Shown here: in pieces, positions 25,592 through 32,388 of the stretch
Layout: each line of letters starts with the position of its first letter
How positions within the stretch are numbered: position 1 is the stretch's first letter
IMG/VR virus record: IMGVR_UViG_3300017991_005548
Coordinates: 1 to 64,000 of that record
Strand: one strand, 5' to 3'
Origin: a virus
DNA: 64,000 bases
Position numbers and translations under genes: made by a program
The notes under the pieces: model-generated
Told to the model about the DNA's origin: nothing
What the model saw: the letters and a program-made list of their open reading frames with translations, nothing else
Database searches by the model: none

Positions 25592-25673
25592 TGGTATGGG
25601 GGGTGGGACTTGAACCCACAGAAATTCACTTGTTTATAAGACAAGCCGCTTAACCAAATTTGCGTACCCCCAC
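25592..25673 (-). tRNA. tRNA-Ile(TAT), last tRNA of array 2
   Basis: 82 nt with encoded CCA. Acceptor GTGGGGG/CCCCCAT, A73, T arm GTGGG-TTCAAGT-CCCAC. Anticodon arm CTTGT-CTTATAA-ACAAG gives TAT, reading the rare ATA codon. Leader 2 uses ATA for both of its Ile residues. The variable loop is rather long (9 nt). Confidence 0.85.
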
Positions 25674-25798
25674 ACAGGTAAGAAGTTTTGGGGAGGTGGG
25701 GAGGCTCACTGGGGTAAGTGGCTTCTTATTATATTGCCGTCCATTGTGTCAGCCCGTTCTCCTTCTAACGGGTGTTTCCGATGACATGGCATCCCCTT
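25674..25798 (-). other. Structured spacer between tRNA-Val and tRNA-Ile
   Basis: About 125 nt with no ORF or tRNA. Minus strand holds a hairpin CCCGTT/AACGGG and a longer-range AAGAAG/CTTCTT pairing around a C-rich loop. It may be a processing spacer or a small RNA. Confidence 0.35.
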
Positions 25799-25875
25799 TG
25801 GTGGGCAGTACAGGACTCGAACCTGTCACGACCTCGGTGTAAACGAGGCATTCTAGCCAAATGAATTAACTGCCC
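25799..25875 (-). tRNA. tRNA-Val(TAC)
   Basis: 77 nt with encoded CCA. Acceptor GGGCAGT/ACTGCCC, A73, T arm ACAGG-TTCGAGT-CCTGT. Anticodon arm CCTCG-TTTACAC-CGAGG gives TAC, reading GTA. Leader 2 contains four GTA codons. Confidence 0.92.
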
Positions 25876-25906
25876 AGTAAAATCATATTCGAAATACTTC
25901 TTTCAT

Positions 25907-25934
25907 ATTATAACCTAAATTTCCTTTAGTTCAA
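25907..25934 (-). promoter_or_regulatory. Internal sigma70-like promoter in tRNA array 2
   Basis: TTGAAC, 16-nt spacer, TATAAT, about 30 nt before tRNA-Val(25799-25875). It could express the Val/Ile pair without passing the attenuator. Confidence 0.55.
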
Positions 25935-25941
25935 CAAACAA

Positions 25942-26017
25942 GCTGATTTATTTTTTGAAGGGTTTGAACCTTCTAGATGGTGTAAGCATCGTTAACCTGT
26001 TTTTTGCTGTAATCAGC
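25942..26017 (-). pseudogene. Degenerate tRNA-Val(TAC)-like sequence
   Basis: Outer ends GCTGATT/AATCAGC pair perfectly. An anticodon-like arm with loop CTTACAC (TAC, Val) and a T arm GAAGG-TTCAAAC-CCTTC are present. However, there is no D stem, only one base of variable loop, about 8 extra bases between T arm and acceptor, and no CCA. Most likely a decayed tRNA-Val copy. Confidence 0.5.
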
Positions 26018-26026
26018 CTTTATTTT

Positions 26027-26103
26027 TGGTGGACCTACACGGATTCGAACCGAGATTTCCTCCCTGCCAGAGAGGTGTGTTAGCCATTAGTCACTATAAG
26101 CCC
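26027..26103 (-). tRNA. tRNA-Ala(GGC)
   Basis: 77 nt with encoded CCA. Acceptor GGGCTTA/TAGGTCC (two G-T pairs), A73, T arm with TTCGAAT. Anticodon arm CCTCT-CTGGCAG-GGAGG gives GGC, reading GCC/GCT. Leader 2 has two GCC codons in its Ala/Val run. Confidence 0.83.
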
Positions 26104-26137
26104 TTTTTGTTTCATAACTCGTTGATAATTAACGACT

Positions 26138-26216
26138 TGGTGGAGACGGTCGGAATCGAACCGACCACATGCTGGTTGCAAACCAGTATCGCCAAAGCCT
26201 TGGTACATGCGCCCCC
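26138..26216 (-). tRNA. tRNA-Ala(TGC)-like, atypical D arm
   Basis: 79 nt with encoded CCA. Acceptor GGGGGCG/CGTCTCC, T arm GGTCGG-TTCGATT-CCGACC. Anticodon stem CTGG/CCAG with loop TTTGCAA gives TGC (Ala). The D region (TACCAAGGCTTTGGCGA) does not fold as a normal D arm, so function is uncertain. Confidence 0.65.
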
Positions 26217-26221
26217 AAGTT

Positions 26222-26443
26222 TTAAACGCCTAATTCGTTATCCTCAAAAAACACAACATCCGAAATCGGTTCTAGTCTTTCGTATGTCTCATTCCATATT
26301 TCAATTTCTTCATCCGTCAATGCAACCTTGTCATTTTTACAGTTCCATCGATCTTTGTCTGGACACCAACAACTGCCTTCTGCATGTATCCATTGTGCCA
26401 TGCATTTCTCAAACATTTTCTTGTAATCTACGTTGTCTTCCAT
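26222..26443 (-). CDS. Small Cys-containing protein inside tRNA array 2
   Basis: 73 aa from ATG 26443, chosen because GGAG lies 8 nt upstream. It has the pattern CMAQWIHAEGSCWCPDKD then CKNDK, a possible metal site, and an acidic C-terminus. No family recognised. It sits between two tRNA-Ala genes and would be expressed with the array. Confidence 0.6.
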   Translation of the reverse strand: MEDNVDYKKMFEKCMAQWIHAEGSCWCPDKDRWNCKNDKVALTDEEIEIWNETYERLEPISDVVFFEDNELGV

Positions 26444-26508
26444 CGTCTGTCTCCAGTATCTGGTCATTTATACGGACATCATGGCCACATAAATGGCCAC
26501 ATAAGTCT

Positions 26509-26585
26509 TGGTGGAGCATAAGAGACTCGAACTCTTGACATCCTGCTTGCAAAGCAGGTGCTCTAGCCATCTGAGCTAATGCCCC
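26509..26585 (-). tRNA. tRNA-Ala(TGC)
   Basis: 77 nt with encoded CCA. Acceptor GGGGCAT/ATGCTCC, A73; normal D arm; anticodon arm CCTGC-TTTGCAA-GCAGG gives TGC, reading GCA/GCG. Leader 2 carries GCA twice and GCG once in its Ala/Val run. Confidence 0.94.
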
Positions 26586-26646
26586 AAAATACGGGATACC
26601 TAAGCATTGCCCGTTTTTGAATGGATGTCGAAACATTGCCATTCTT

Positions 26647-26739
26647 TGGTGGAGAAGATTGGAGTCGAACCAATTAAAATTGTTTGCCGAAGAGAGCCTT
26701 ATAACAAGCTCAGTTTGCCCTCCGCAGGGCATCTTCTCC
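26647..26739 (-). tRNA. Class II-like tRNA with irregular anticodon loop
   Basis: 93 nt with encoded CCA. Acceptor GGAGAAG/CTTCTCC, A73, D stem GCCC/GGGC and T arm ATTGG-TTCGACT-CCAAT are sound. The variable region is long (about 19 nt). The anticodon arm GAGCT/GGCTC encloses eight bases (TGTTATAA) instead of seven, so the anticodon is ambiguous (GTT for Asn, or a register giving TAT). Could be an odd functional tRNA or a decaying one. Confidence 0.65.
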
Positions 26740-26776
26740 AGTTGTTTTAGAACTCTGTTCGTTAAAACATCGTTCT

Positions 26777-26853
26777 TGGTAGTTGGGACAGGACTCGAAC
26801 CTGCATCCTCCGATATGTAAAAACGGTGCTCCGCGCAATTAAGCTACCCAACC
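26777..26853 (-). tRNA. tRNA-Val(TAC), first tRNA of array 2
   Basis: 77 nt with encoded CCA. Acceptor GGTTGGG/CCCAACT, A73, T arm GCAGG-TTCGAGT-CCTGT. The anticodon stem CCGTT/ATCGG has one T-T mismatch; loop TTTACAT gives TAC (GTA). It begins 27 nt after the attenuator terminator. Confidence 0.83.
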
Positions 26854-26879
26854 AACAATAATAAATTGTAAAAGATCAC

Positions 26880-26910
26880 AAAAAAAGCCCTGTCATTTCT
26901 GACAGGGCTT
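26880..26910 (-). terminator. Attenuator terminator of tRNA array 2
   Basis: Minus strand AAGCCCTGTCA and TGACAGGGCTT form an 11-bp stem with a GAAA-like tetraloop, followed by seven T. It lies between the leader ORF stop (26933) and the first tRNA (26853). Confidence 0.95.
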
Positions 26911-26959
26911 AAACCGACTTCTGGAAACTACATCATCCAGAAAGAGCAGAAAAGCCCTG
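26880..26959 (-). promoter_or_regulatory. Antiterminator/attenuator region of leader 2
   Basis: Leader codons 20-23 contain GGCAGGGCTT, one base different from the terminator 3' arm GACAGGGCTT, and can pair with the 5' arm AAGCCCTGTC (10 bp with one G-T). This is the same position in the leader, the same one-base G/A difference and the same distance to the terminator as in leader 1. Upstream, CCGTC/GACGG and GCAGA/TCTGC can form competing hairpins. The read of mutually exclusive folds is direct; regulation is inferred. Confidence 0.77.
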
Positions 26960-27019
26960 CCCGTCTGCGACTACCGCGACGGCTACTACTGCTATGGCTA
27001 TTTCTACTCTCTTTTTCAT
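26933..27019 (-). CDS. Ile/Ala/Val-rich leader peptide of tRNA array 2
   Basis: 28 aa. It starts Met-Lys-Lys-Arg-Val-Glu, then twelve residues in a row are only Ile, Ala or Val, then DGQGFSALSG. Codons in that run are ATA x2, GCC x2, GCA x2, GCG, GTA x3, GTC x2, read mainly by the tRNA-Ile(TAT), Ala(GGC, TGC) and Val(TAC) genes downstream. GGAG lies 9 nt before ATG. It resembles ilv-type leader peptides in composition, but no biosynthetic gene follows. A small membrane peptide is the alternative reading. Confidence 0.8.
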   Translation of the reverse strand: MKKRVEIAIAVVAVAVVADGQGFSALSG

Positions 27020-27047
27020 AAAACATATCTCCAGTTACGTTGCCCCT

Positions 27048-27075
27048 ATTATAAGGCATCTATTTGGCTTTTCAA
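27048..27075 (-). promoter_or_regulatory. Sigma70-like promoter of tRNA array 2
   Basis: TTGAAA, 16-nt spacer, TATAAT, then AGGGGCAAC. Near-identical in boxes, spacing and start region to the promoter of array 1. It lies just after the stop of the P-loop-like gene at 27101. Confidence 0.87.
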
Positions 27076-27100
27076 GCTCGAATCGAAAATAAATTCGTCT

Positions 27101-27661
27101 TTATTGAAGAAAAATCAAAAAAAACTCTCTGTGCCTGTTGCAAGCAGATGAAGCGAACTCTTTTATGTTCTCCATATCTTCATTTGAAAGGTGCGAAGCA
27201 CAATCAACAAAGACATATGTTGGCTCCAAACCCAGACCCCAACAGGACCGAGAAGATAAGAGAAAGTGGATATTGAAGCCATCTGCTTCAGTCATTTGAG
27301 GCCACTCAATGTGGTCAATACTATGGTCTCTTAATGTAGCATTGCACATGTTCCTATGAAATTCAAGTTGTCGTGCGTTATGCGAGAACACAGCAGAATC
27401 TACTCTATTTCTAGCAATAAACTCCATAAGTGCAGTTGAATGACCACTTCTTCTTGTTGCCCTAGCATGTACTGTACACCATGAATCAATCCAATTGGGA
27501 TAAGAACTACCACTATCCCAAAATCGCGCTTGGTTTTGACATGTTCTTGAAATGGAAACAAGGGTCTCCAAAGCCCCCAATACCGTATCCTCACAATTTG
27601 AGACGATATTAACGGCTCTGGTTTGCATAGAGTCTAGCTTTACGACTCCGCAATTAGACAT
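27101..27661 (-). CDS. P-loop NTPase-like protein with atypical Walker A
   Basis: 186 aa. RRSGHSTAL near residue 70 occupies the place of a Walker A loop with His instead of the usual Lys, and YVFVDCAS near residue 148 looks like a Walker B strand. Phage NTPase-like proteins with G-H-S/T in place of G-K-S/T are known. ATP binding is uncertain. Its ATG overlaps the stop of the preceding gene (TAATG). It is the last gene before the tRNA array 2 promoter. Confidence 0.5.
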   Translation of the reverse strand: MSNCGVVKLDSMQTRAVNIVSNCEDTVLGALETLVSISRTCQNQARFWDSGSSYPNWIDSWCTVHARATRRSGHSTALMEFIARNRVDSAVFSHNARQLEFHRNMCNATLRDHSIDHIEWPQMTEADGFNIHFLLSSRSCWGLGLEPTYVFVDCASHLSNEDMENIKEFASSACNRHREFFLIFLQ

Positions 27662-27993
27662 TATTCTTCTGCTTCTTCTGGACCTTGTTCGTCGCCATCA
27701 GCTTCATCAGGATCATCCACCTCAGGCTCAATAATGCGCATCTGAGGCATTACGGTAGAATTCATCTTTCTTCTGTTCTGAGCTTCTCTTCTTTCATCAT
27801 TGATGACTTCAAAATAGTATTGAAGAGTGCCCATCAAATAACGGTATGAACCAGTCCACTCATGGAACTCATTGTAATTACCTTCATCAGAAACGTTATT
27901 CCCCATAATGAAGAACTCTCTTACGTTTTTGATTTCGACTTCCGAAGATCTCTGTTTTTCCTGTTCAGTTTCTGGGATCAGTTTGATAATCAT
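27661..27993 (-). CDS. Small acidic protein, unknown
   Basis: 110 aa. N-terminal part has a YNEFHEWTGSYRYLMGTLQYYF helix-like segment; the C-terminal 25 residues are almost all Asp/Glu. Coupled by stop/start overlap to the P-loop-like gene. Not recognised. Confidence 0.6.
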   Translation of the reverse strand: MIIKLIPETEQEKQRSSEVEIKNVREFFIMGNNVSDEGNYNEFHEWTGSYRYLMGTLQYYFEVINDERREAQNRRKMNSTVMPQMRIIEPEVDDPDEADGDEQGPEEAEE

Positions 27994-28008
27994 GCTTTTC
28001 TCCTGTGA

Positions 28009-28926
28009 TTATATGTTGAGTTTTTCCTTAAGAATTTTCCTAAATGTCTTGGCCGCACCTTCTGGGGTAGCATTTTCCAAGTACCATTGATAGCCGTTTT
28101 CGGCAATTTCCTTGATATTATACCGATTTTCTAAGTCTTTGAGATCAGTATCCTCATCAATATAGATATAATGTTTACCTTCAACCAGTGGATTATAGTA
28201 ATAGGGCTTGTAATTAAGCAGTAAAGGCTTCTTCATCATCATGTAATCGATTTCTCTCCGATTCTTCTTGTCAGTAACGACAGTTGACCTTCCACCAAGA
28301 ACGATACCATATTTACTTCTAGCCATATAATCTCGATATTCATCATCATTCAGTGGTCTTCCGGTTTTCTTCAAACCTTGATCGCTTCTGATGACCTCAA
28401 TTCCTTGTTTTTCTAACTCTGGAAGAAGCTTATGTCTGGCTTTCCAGTTCTTGCCACAGAAGAAACCAAGTCTATCAATTTCAACTTCTTGTTGAAGTTC
28501 TTCTTCTCTGCCAACAAACTTGGTGAACAAACGACTTGGAAAAAATGTCCAAGGACAGAACTTATCTCTGAACACTTGAAGTTCCTCAAGAGATTTTGGG
28601 ATCATCTTCTTTCTATTCATATATCTATGAACTCGTTTAGTAGAAACATGACAATCTTGGACTTTGATAATCAAATCAAAATCATAATTGTAAACTCCCA
28701 GAGAATAACATGGACTTGGATATTCCCACAAATCAAGATAGATCTTCTTACCTGCACACTGCAATATAGTAGCTCGATACCATCTTGTTACTTTTAATGC
28801 TTCCTCATGATAAAACATGTCGTAAAGATCACTGTTTTTGAGAGCATTCAAAAGGTATGGCATCCCTAGAGTACCACCATATCCGTCCAACTGCTTTTTA
28901 TTAATACCTAACTTGATTTTTTCCAC
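28009..28926 (-). CDS. GT-B glycosyltransferase-like protein (CgeB/GT1-type C-terminus)
   Basis: 305 aa. The C-terminal half has the pattern YMARSKYGIVLGGRST, IDYMMMKKPLLLNY and a final NGYQWYLENATPE helix, as in CgeB-like or exostosin-like transferases where a Glu/Asp-rich strand and a late helix close the donor site. The N-terminal half holds LDLWEYPSPCYS. Last gene of the glycosylation island. Donor and acceptor unknown. Confidence 0.6.
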   Translation of the reverse strand: MEKIKLGINKKQLDGYGGTLGMPYLLNALKNSDLYDMFYHEEALKVTRWYRATILQCAGKKIYLDLWEYPSPCYSLGVYNYDFDLIIKVQDCHVSTKRVHRYMNRKKMIPKSLEELQVFRDKFCPWTFFPSRLFTKFVGREEELQQEVEIDRLGFFCGKNWKARHKLLPELEKQGIEVIRSDQGLKKTGRPLNDDEYRDYMARSKYGIVLGGRSTVVTDKKNRREIDYMMMKKPLLLNYKPYYYNPLVEGKHYIYIDEDTDLKDLENRYNIKEIAENGYQWYLENATPEGAAKTFRKILKEKLNI

Positions 28927-28936
28927 TTTACTTCTC

Positions 28937-30247
28937 CTATGATCTAAATGGCAAATGTTTAATTAATTTCCTCTCGCCTTTTGTCTTTTGAGAAACTGGT
29001 TTTGGAGTCGGAGGAACTTCTTCAATCTTCTCTATCTTTGGTTCAACAGTAACAGTCTTAATATCAGTGTTGACCCTTTGGATATTCTGGTTACTGGACC
29101 CAACAGAAACGTCATCTCCCGTATTATCAACAGAAACTACACGATAAGATTTCTTAACTTCTGGGACTTCTTCAATCTCTGTAGTTCTAACAACAGGTTC
29201 TTGCGATTTCTTAACCTTAGCGGCAGTAGTCATTTCTCTTGATGCGGATATAAGTTCATCTCTTTTCTCAAGATTCTTTAAATAAGGTTTCTGAGCGTCT
29301 TCTGGCTCATCTTTCGTCTTATCCTTATCTCCTGGCTTACAATACATGCCCCAAGTTCTTTCATCCTCAACTTTTCCTAACTTTCCTGTCACTTCTTCCA
29401 TAGCCTCTGAGAATGGCATGTGAGGGAAACAAGTAAGACCAGAATCAGGATTACAGTTGTAAACCTCAAGTCCTTCTTCCTTGAAATATGGCTGAAGTTT
29501 GGGATAATATTCAGTATTCATTATCTTGTATGTCTTCTTATTGCAGTTAACAGCACCTTTCTCTCGTCTTTCATCAAAATGATAAGTGTAGTCTTCAGAC
29601 ATTGTGAAATCTGCACCCAAAAGATAAATTCTTCTAAAACCAAGCAAGAAAAGGATTCTGACAGCAGGAAGCATAACGCTTCTACCTCCACCATACTGTC
29701 CACTATTTCCCCAGTTAATTTTATCTTCGAAAAGCCAACGGCTTGCCTCAAATTTCTCATTCCTATGAAAGAAAACGCAATTAGGGCACTCGCCAACAAG
29801 AACTTTCTTGCCCTCTTTCTTCATTTCTGACCAAGTATCATTATCAAAAATTGGCTTCTCAGCATGAGCATGTGGAACAAACTTAGTAATTGCTGGATCA
29901 AGCCAAATTGATTTAAGAAATCTCTGAGGATCATCTACGCATGACCAAAAAGTTGGTCGAAAAGTCGCAGGTCCATTGTTTACCCCATAAGTGATGACCC
30001 CTGGTTTTTTTAACGCCGCAAGATCATACATCCCACTTACTAAACTTGGCCCATTAAGAATCAAAAAAGCAGAAGCTCCTTTGTATTGACCAACCAAATT
30101 TAACTGAGCGCACTCTCTGGTAAAGAAGAATGGAGTCTGCTGATAATATTCATTCGACACGCAATGTCCAAGGTGTCTATCTCGATGATGCCTGAATGTC
30201 TTAATATCATTGCCGTCTTTAAGTAAGCTTCTACGTCTGGTTCCCAT
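28937..30247 (-). CDS. DUF115/MptE-like (Maf-type) glycosylation protein
   Basis: 436 aa. Residues 50-260 match the DUF115 / 6-hydroxymethylpterin-like fold found in flagellin glycosylation (Maf) proteins and phages: FLILNGPSL, ITYGVNNGP, FWSCVDDPQRF and RIYLLGADFT. The C-terminal 130 residues are charged, Pro/Lys/Glu-rich and probably disordered. Maf proteins transfer nonulosonic acids to Ser/Thr of flagellin, which fits the NeuB/NeuA pair and the serine-rich proteins in this window (inference). A -10 element lies 30 nt upstream. Confidence 0.65.
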   Translation of the reverse strand: MGTRRRSLLKDGNDIKTFRHHRDRHLGHCVSNEYYQQTPFFFTRECAQLNLVGQYKGASAFLILNGPSLVSGMYDLAALKKPGVITYGVNNGPATFRPTFWSCVDDPQRFLKSIWLDPAITKFVPHAHAEKPIFDNDTWSEMKKEGKKVLVGECPNCVFFHRNEKFEASRWLFEDKINWGNSGQYGGGRSVMLPAVRILFLLGFRRIYLLGADFTMSEDYTYHFDERREKGAVNCNKKTYKIMNTEYYPKLQPYFKEEGLEVYNCNPDSGLTCFPHMPFSEAMEEVTGKLGKVEDERTWGMYCKPGDKDKTKDEPEDAQKPYLKNLEKRDELISASREMTTAAKVKKSQEPVVRTTEIEEVPEVKKSYRVVSVDNTGDDVSVGSSNQNIQRVNTDIKTVTVEPKIEKIEEVPPTPKPVSQKTKGERKLIKHLPFRS

Positions 30248-30275
30248 ATATATTCTCCATTAAGAACTTTTTTTC

Positions 30276-30281
30276 ATTATA
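30276..30281 (-). promoter_or_regulatory. -10 element (TTGTATAAT)
   Basis: TATAAT with a TTG extension about 30 nt upstream of the DUF115-like gene, overlapping the stop of the preceding gene. -35 not evident. Confidence 0.4.
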
Positions 30282-30594
30282 CAATAACCTCTTCACCAAA
30301 CTCAACATCGAACCCAGTTACTAGAAAGGTTTTTTCTTTTGTTTCGCCATTAAATGGTTTTACATAATATTCTACTACAATTTTAGTGAATTCATCAGCC
30401 GAGGCATCGAGTCGGATAGATTTAACCGCTCCATTGCTGATTTCTTCATTTTTTACATTACACTTTATATCCATTCCATGGATGTAGAACTGAGAATAGT
30501 GTTGTCTACCAAATATTCTTCCATCAGAAATGCAAATGGGGGATGGAAATGAAGAATCAAGTCTCCCTCCATGGAAATTACTATGTTCGGACAT
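30277..30594 (-). CDS. Small beta-rich protein, unknown
   Basis: 105 aa from ATG 30594 (MSEHSNFHGG), which has AGAGG upstream and avoids overlap with the previous gene. It ends in strands TKIVVEYYVKPF and FLVTGFDVEFG. Its neighbour at 30597-30944 shares a similar ending (VDFLANDREEA), so both could be small structural or accessory proteins. Not recognised. Confidence 0.6.
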   Translation of the reverse strand: MSEHSNFHGGRLDSSFPSPICISDGRIFGRQHYSQFYIHGMDIKCNVKNEEISNGAVKSIRLDASADEFTKIVVEYYVKPFNGETKEKTFLVTGFDVEFGEEVIV

Positions 30595-30596
30595 CC

Positions 30597-30944
30597 TTAT
30601 ACCTCTATTACGTGCTCGTCCCATAGCTTTTGCGCTTCTTCTCTATCATTTGCTAAAAAATCAACATCTAAACGAGATATGGGGAATCTTGCAACCTTAC
30701 CTTTTTCCCCATTTGTCCCGTAAGTTTCAATTATTAAGTAACAGACATCTCCAGCAACAACCTCAATTGTGGCACGTTTAAGAGTATACTCATCTGGTAG
30801 TTCCCATGTATCTTTTGCGTCTATTTCAATCTTATCCCATGTTAACTTTTCAAAATCTGGACCATGTTCTCCGCTCATGTTACACATTTTTTTTGGACGA
30901 CCAAAAAGACAACAAAGACAAGTATCTGATCTTAATTTTTTCAT
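30597..30944 (-). CDS. Small Cys-containing protein, unknown
   Basis: 115 aa. N-terminal CLCCLFG and CNMSGEHGPD give a possible metal site; the rest is beta-rich. 2 nt before the next gene. No family recognised. Confidence 0.6.
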   Translation of the reverse strand: MKKLRSDTCLCCLFGRPKKMCNMSGEHGPDFEKLTWDKIEIDAKDTWELPDEYTLKRATIEVVAGDVCYLIIETYGTNGEKGKVARFPISRLDVDFLANDREEAQKLWDEHVIEV

Positions 30945-30947
30945 GAT

Positions 30948-31688
30948 TTACCTTTGGATATTTGGCCCACCCCTATCATGATTGAGATGATATTGAGGAA
31001 GAACATTTAACGGTCTTCTGCCACCCATATGAACTCTAAACTGTCGGTCAGATTTCGTTCTTCTCCAAACATCTCTAAGTCTGTGGCAGTATCTCCCTAC
31101 TTTCGTTCCATCTTCCTGAACATCACCCTTCTCTTTGATTGCCTCAACTCTTGCCAATTGAAAATATCCAGCACAGGTTTTTCTTCCGCTAATCCATTTC
31201 TTTGGCCAATCTTTGGGAATTTGAGCCACATCCTCGATTACACAAGGATAAACTCTCTCGTCATTTTCGAAATATTCTATGCAAAAGGGAATATCTAAAG
31301 AATGACGATCAGCCCCAAGAACTTTTGTTTCGTCTTTATAATCATCACTCTCTAGCTTCTTCTTAATATCATCAAAAAACATTGGATCATACACCATATC
31401 AGAATCGGCAAACAAAATCCAATCAGCTTCTGTTGCTCCTGCCCTCATATTTCGAGGAATAGCCCTATTAGGAGCCTGTTTAGGGGTCAATTCGACATCA
31501 AGTATGTTCAAACCCTTTTCTTTAAAAAAATCAATAACCTGAGGAGTTGTTGGATCTCCATTTTCAGGGGTATAAGAAATGCTAACCAGTATGTCTGGTA
31601 TATCTCCTTTCTGTTGCAATATCGAACTGAGCATCCAACACAATCTTCGTTGATATGAATGACAATGTATACAAATTTCTAATTTCAT
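30948..31688 (-). CDS. GT2-family glycosyltransferase
   Basis: 246 aa, GT-A fold. N-terminal EICIHCHSYQRRL, central ILFADSDMVYDP with the DxD metal site, and a late LRDVWRRTKSD segment. Typical size for a single-domain GT2. Sits with GT and methyltransferase genes; acceptor unknown. Confidence 0.75.
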   Translation of the reverse strand: MKLEICIHCHSYQRRLCWMLSSILQQKGDIPDILVSISYTPENGDPTTPQVIDFFKEKGLNILDVELTPKQAPNRAIPRNMRAGATEADWILFADSDMVYDPMFFDDIKKKLESDDYKDETKVLGADRHSLDIPFCIEYFENDERVYPCVIEDVAQIPKDWPKKWISGRKTCAGYFQLARVEAIKEKGDVQEDGTKVGRYCHRLRDVWRRTKSDRQFRVHMGGRRPLNVLPQYHLNHDRGGPNIQR

Positions 31689-31697
31689 AAAAACTCC

Positions 31698-32351
31698 TTA
31701 AGCTTTAACAAACCACCAAGATCTGATTACACCTCCAACAGCATGGATCTTATAACCATATCTCGCTCCATAATAATCTACTACCGTTTTGACATGATAA
31801 TCCAAACCTCTCCCCCAATAATCTTTCATGCCAGAATTCTCACCATCTTTATAATCATGACCTGCTACCACTCCACCCGTTCTAACTTTAGGAGTCCATG
31901 CATAGATATCATTAAATATTCCTTCCAAACTGTGGTCGCCATCGATGTATACAAAATCAAGAAGGCCATCTGGGATTTCCTGATAAACCTCAATACTAAA
32001 TGCCTTGACTAATTCAACCCTTCCAGCATCAATAAATTCTTTCAGATGATTCTCACAATCTTTTTGTCGATTACTTCCATCCTTGTCATACTTTTCTTTC
32101 CCATAACCAGATCCAAAATCATCAATCCATGGATCAATACAATAGTATTTCTGCAAATCTGATTTAGAAACCATGTGGTGAGAAAACGTCCCCTTGTCAA
32201 CCCCTATTTCTGCTCCGAATTGATATTTCATATCTTTGCAAAGCTTAGGAAAAAAGTGATCTCGGTACTTATTTTTTCCTTTCTCTTTAAGGATCTTACT
32301 CGCGACTTCTTCAACTTGATTGATTATTTGTTCATTCCTGTACTTCACCAT
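31698..32351 (-). CDS. SAM-dependent methyltransferase (Methyltransf_24 type)
   Basis: 217 aa from ATG 32351, chosen for GGAG 6 nt upstream; an earlier in-frame start would overlap the previous gene. GAEIGVDKGTFS is the SAM loop, then YYCIDPW, and LDFVYIDGDHSLEG with GGVVAGHDY. Such enzymes methylate sugars or lipids in cell-wall and glycan clusters. A TATAAT element lies about 35 nt upstream. Confidence 0.75.
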   Translation of the reverse strand: MVKYRNEQIINQVEEVASKILKEKGKNKYRDHFFPKLCKDMKYQFGAEIGVDKGTFSHHMVSKSDLQKYYCIDPWIDDFGSGYGKEKYDKDGSNRQKDCENHLKEFIDAGRVELVKAFSIEVYQEIPDGLLDFVYIDGDHSLEGIFNDIYAWTPKVRTGGVVAGHDYKDGENSGMKDYWGRGLDYHVKTVVDYYGARYGYKIHAVGGVIRSWWFVKA

Positions 32352-32382
32352 AGAAAACTCCAGCATTATTGTATTCGAATTT

Positions 32383-32388
32383 ATTATA
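32383..32388 (-). promoter_or_regulatory. -10 element (CTGTATAAT)
   Basis: TATAAT, extended TG form, at the stop codon of the preceding gene and about 35 nt before the methyltransferase start. No clear -35. Confidence 0.4.

Noticed and set aside
26880-26910. Ordinary end-of-operon terminator for the upstream gene
   Set aside because: A strong promoter and a leader ORF lie between the upstream gene and the terminator, so it belongs to the tRNA transcript.
26922-27025. Alternative Ser/Arg-rich reading of leader 2 from an ATG six bases earlier
   Set aside because: That ATG is only about two bases from GGAG, and its codons do not match the downstream tRNAs; the Ile/Ala/Val frame has correct spacing.
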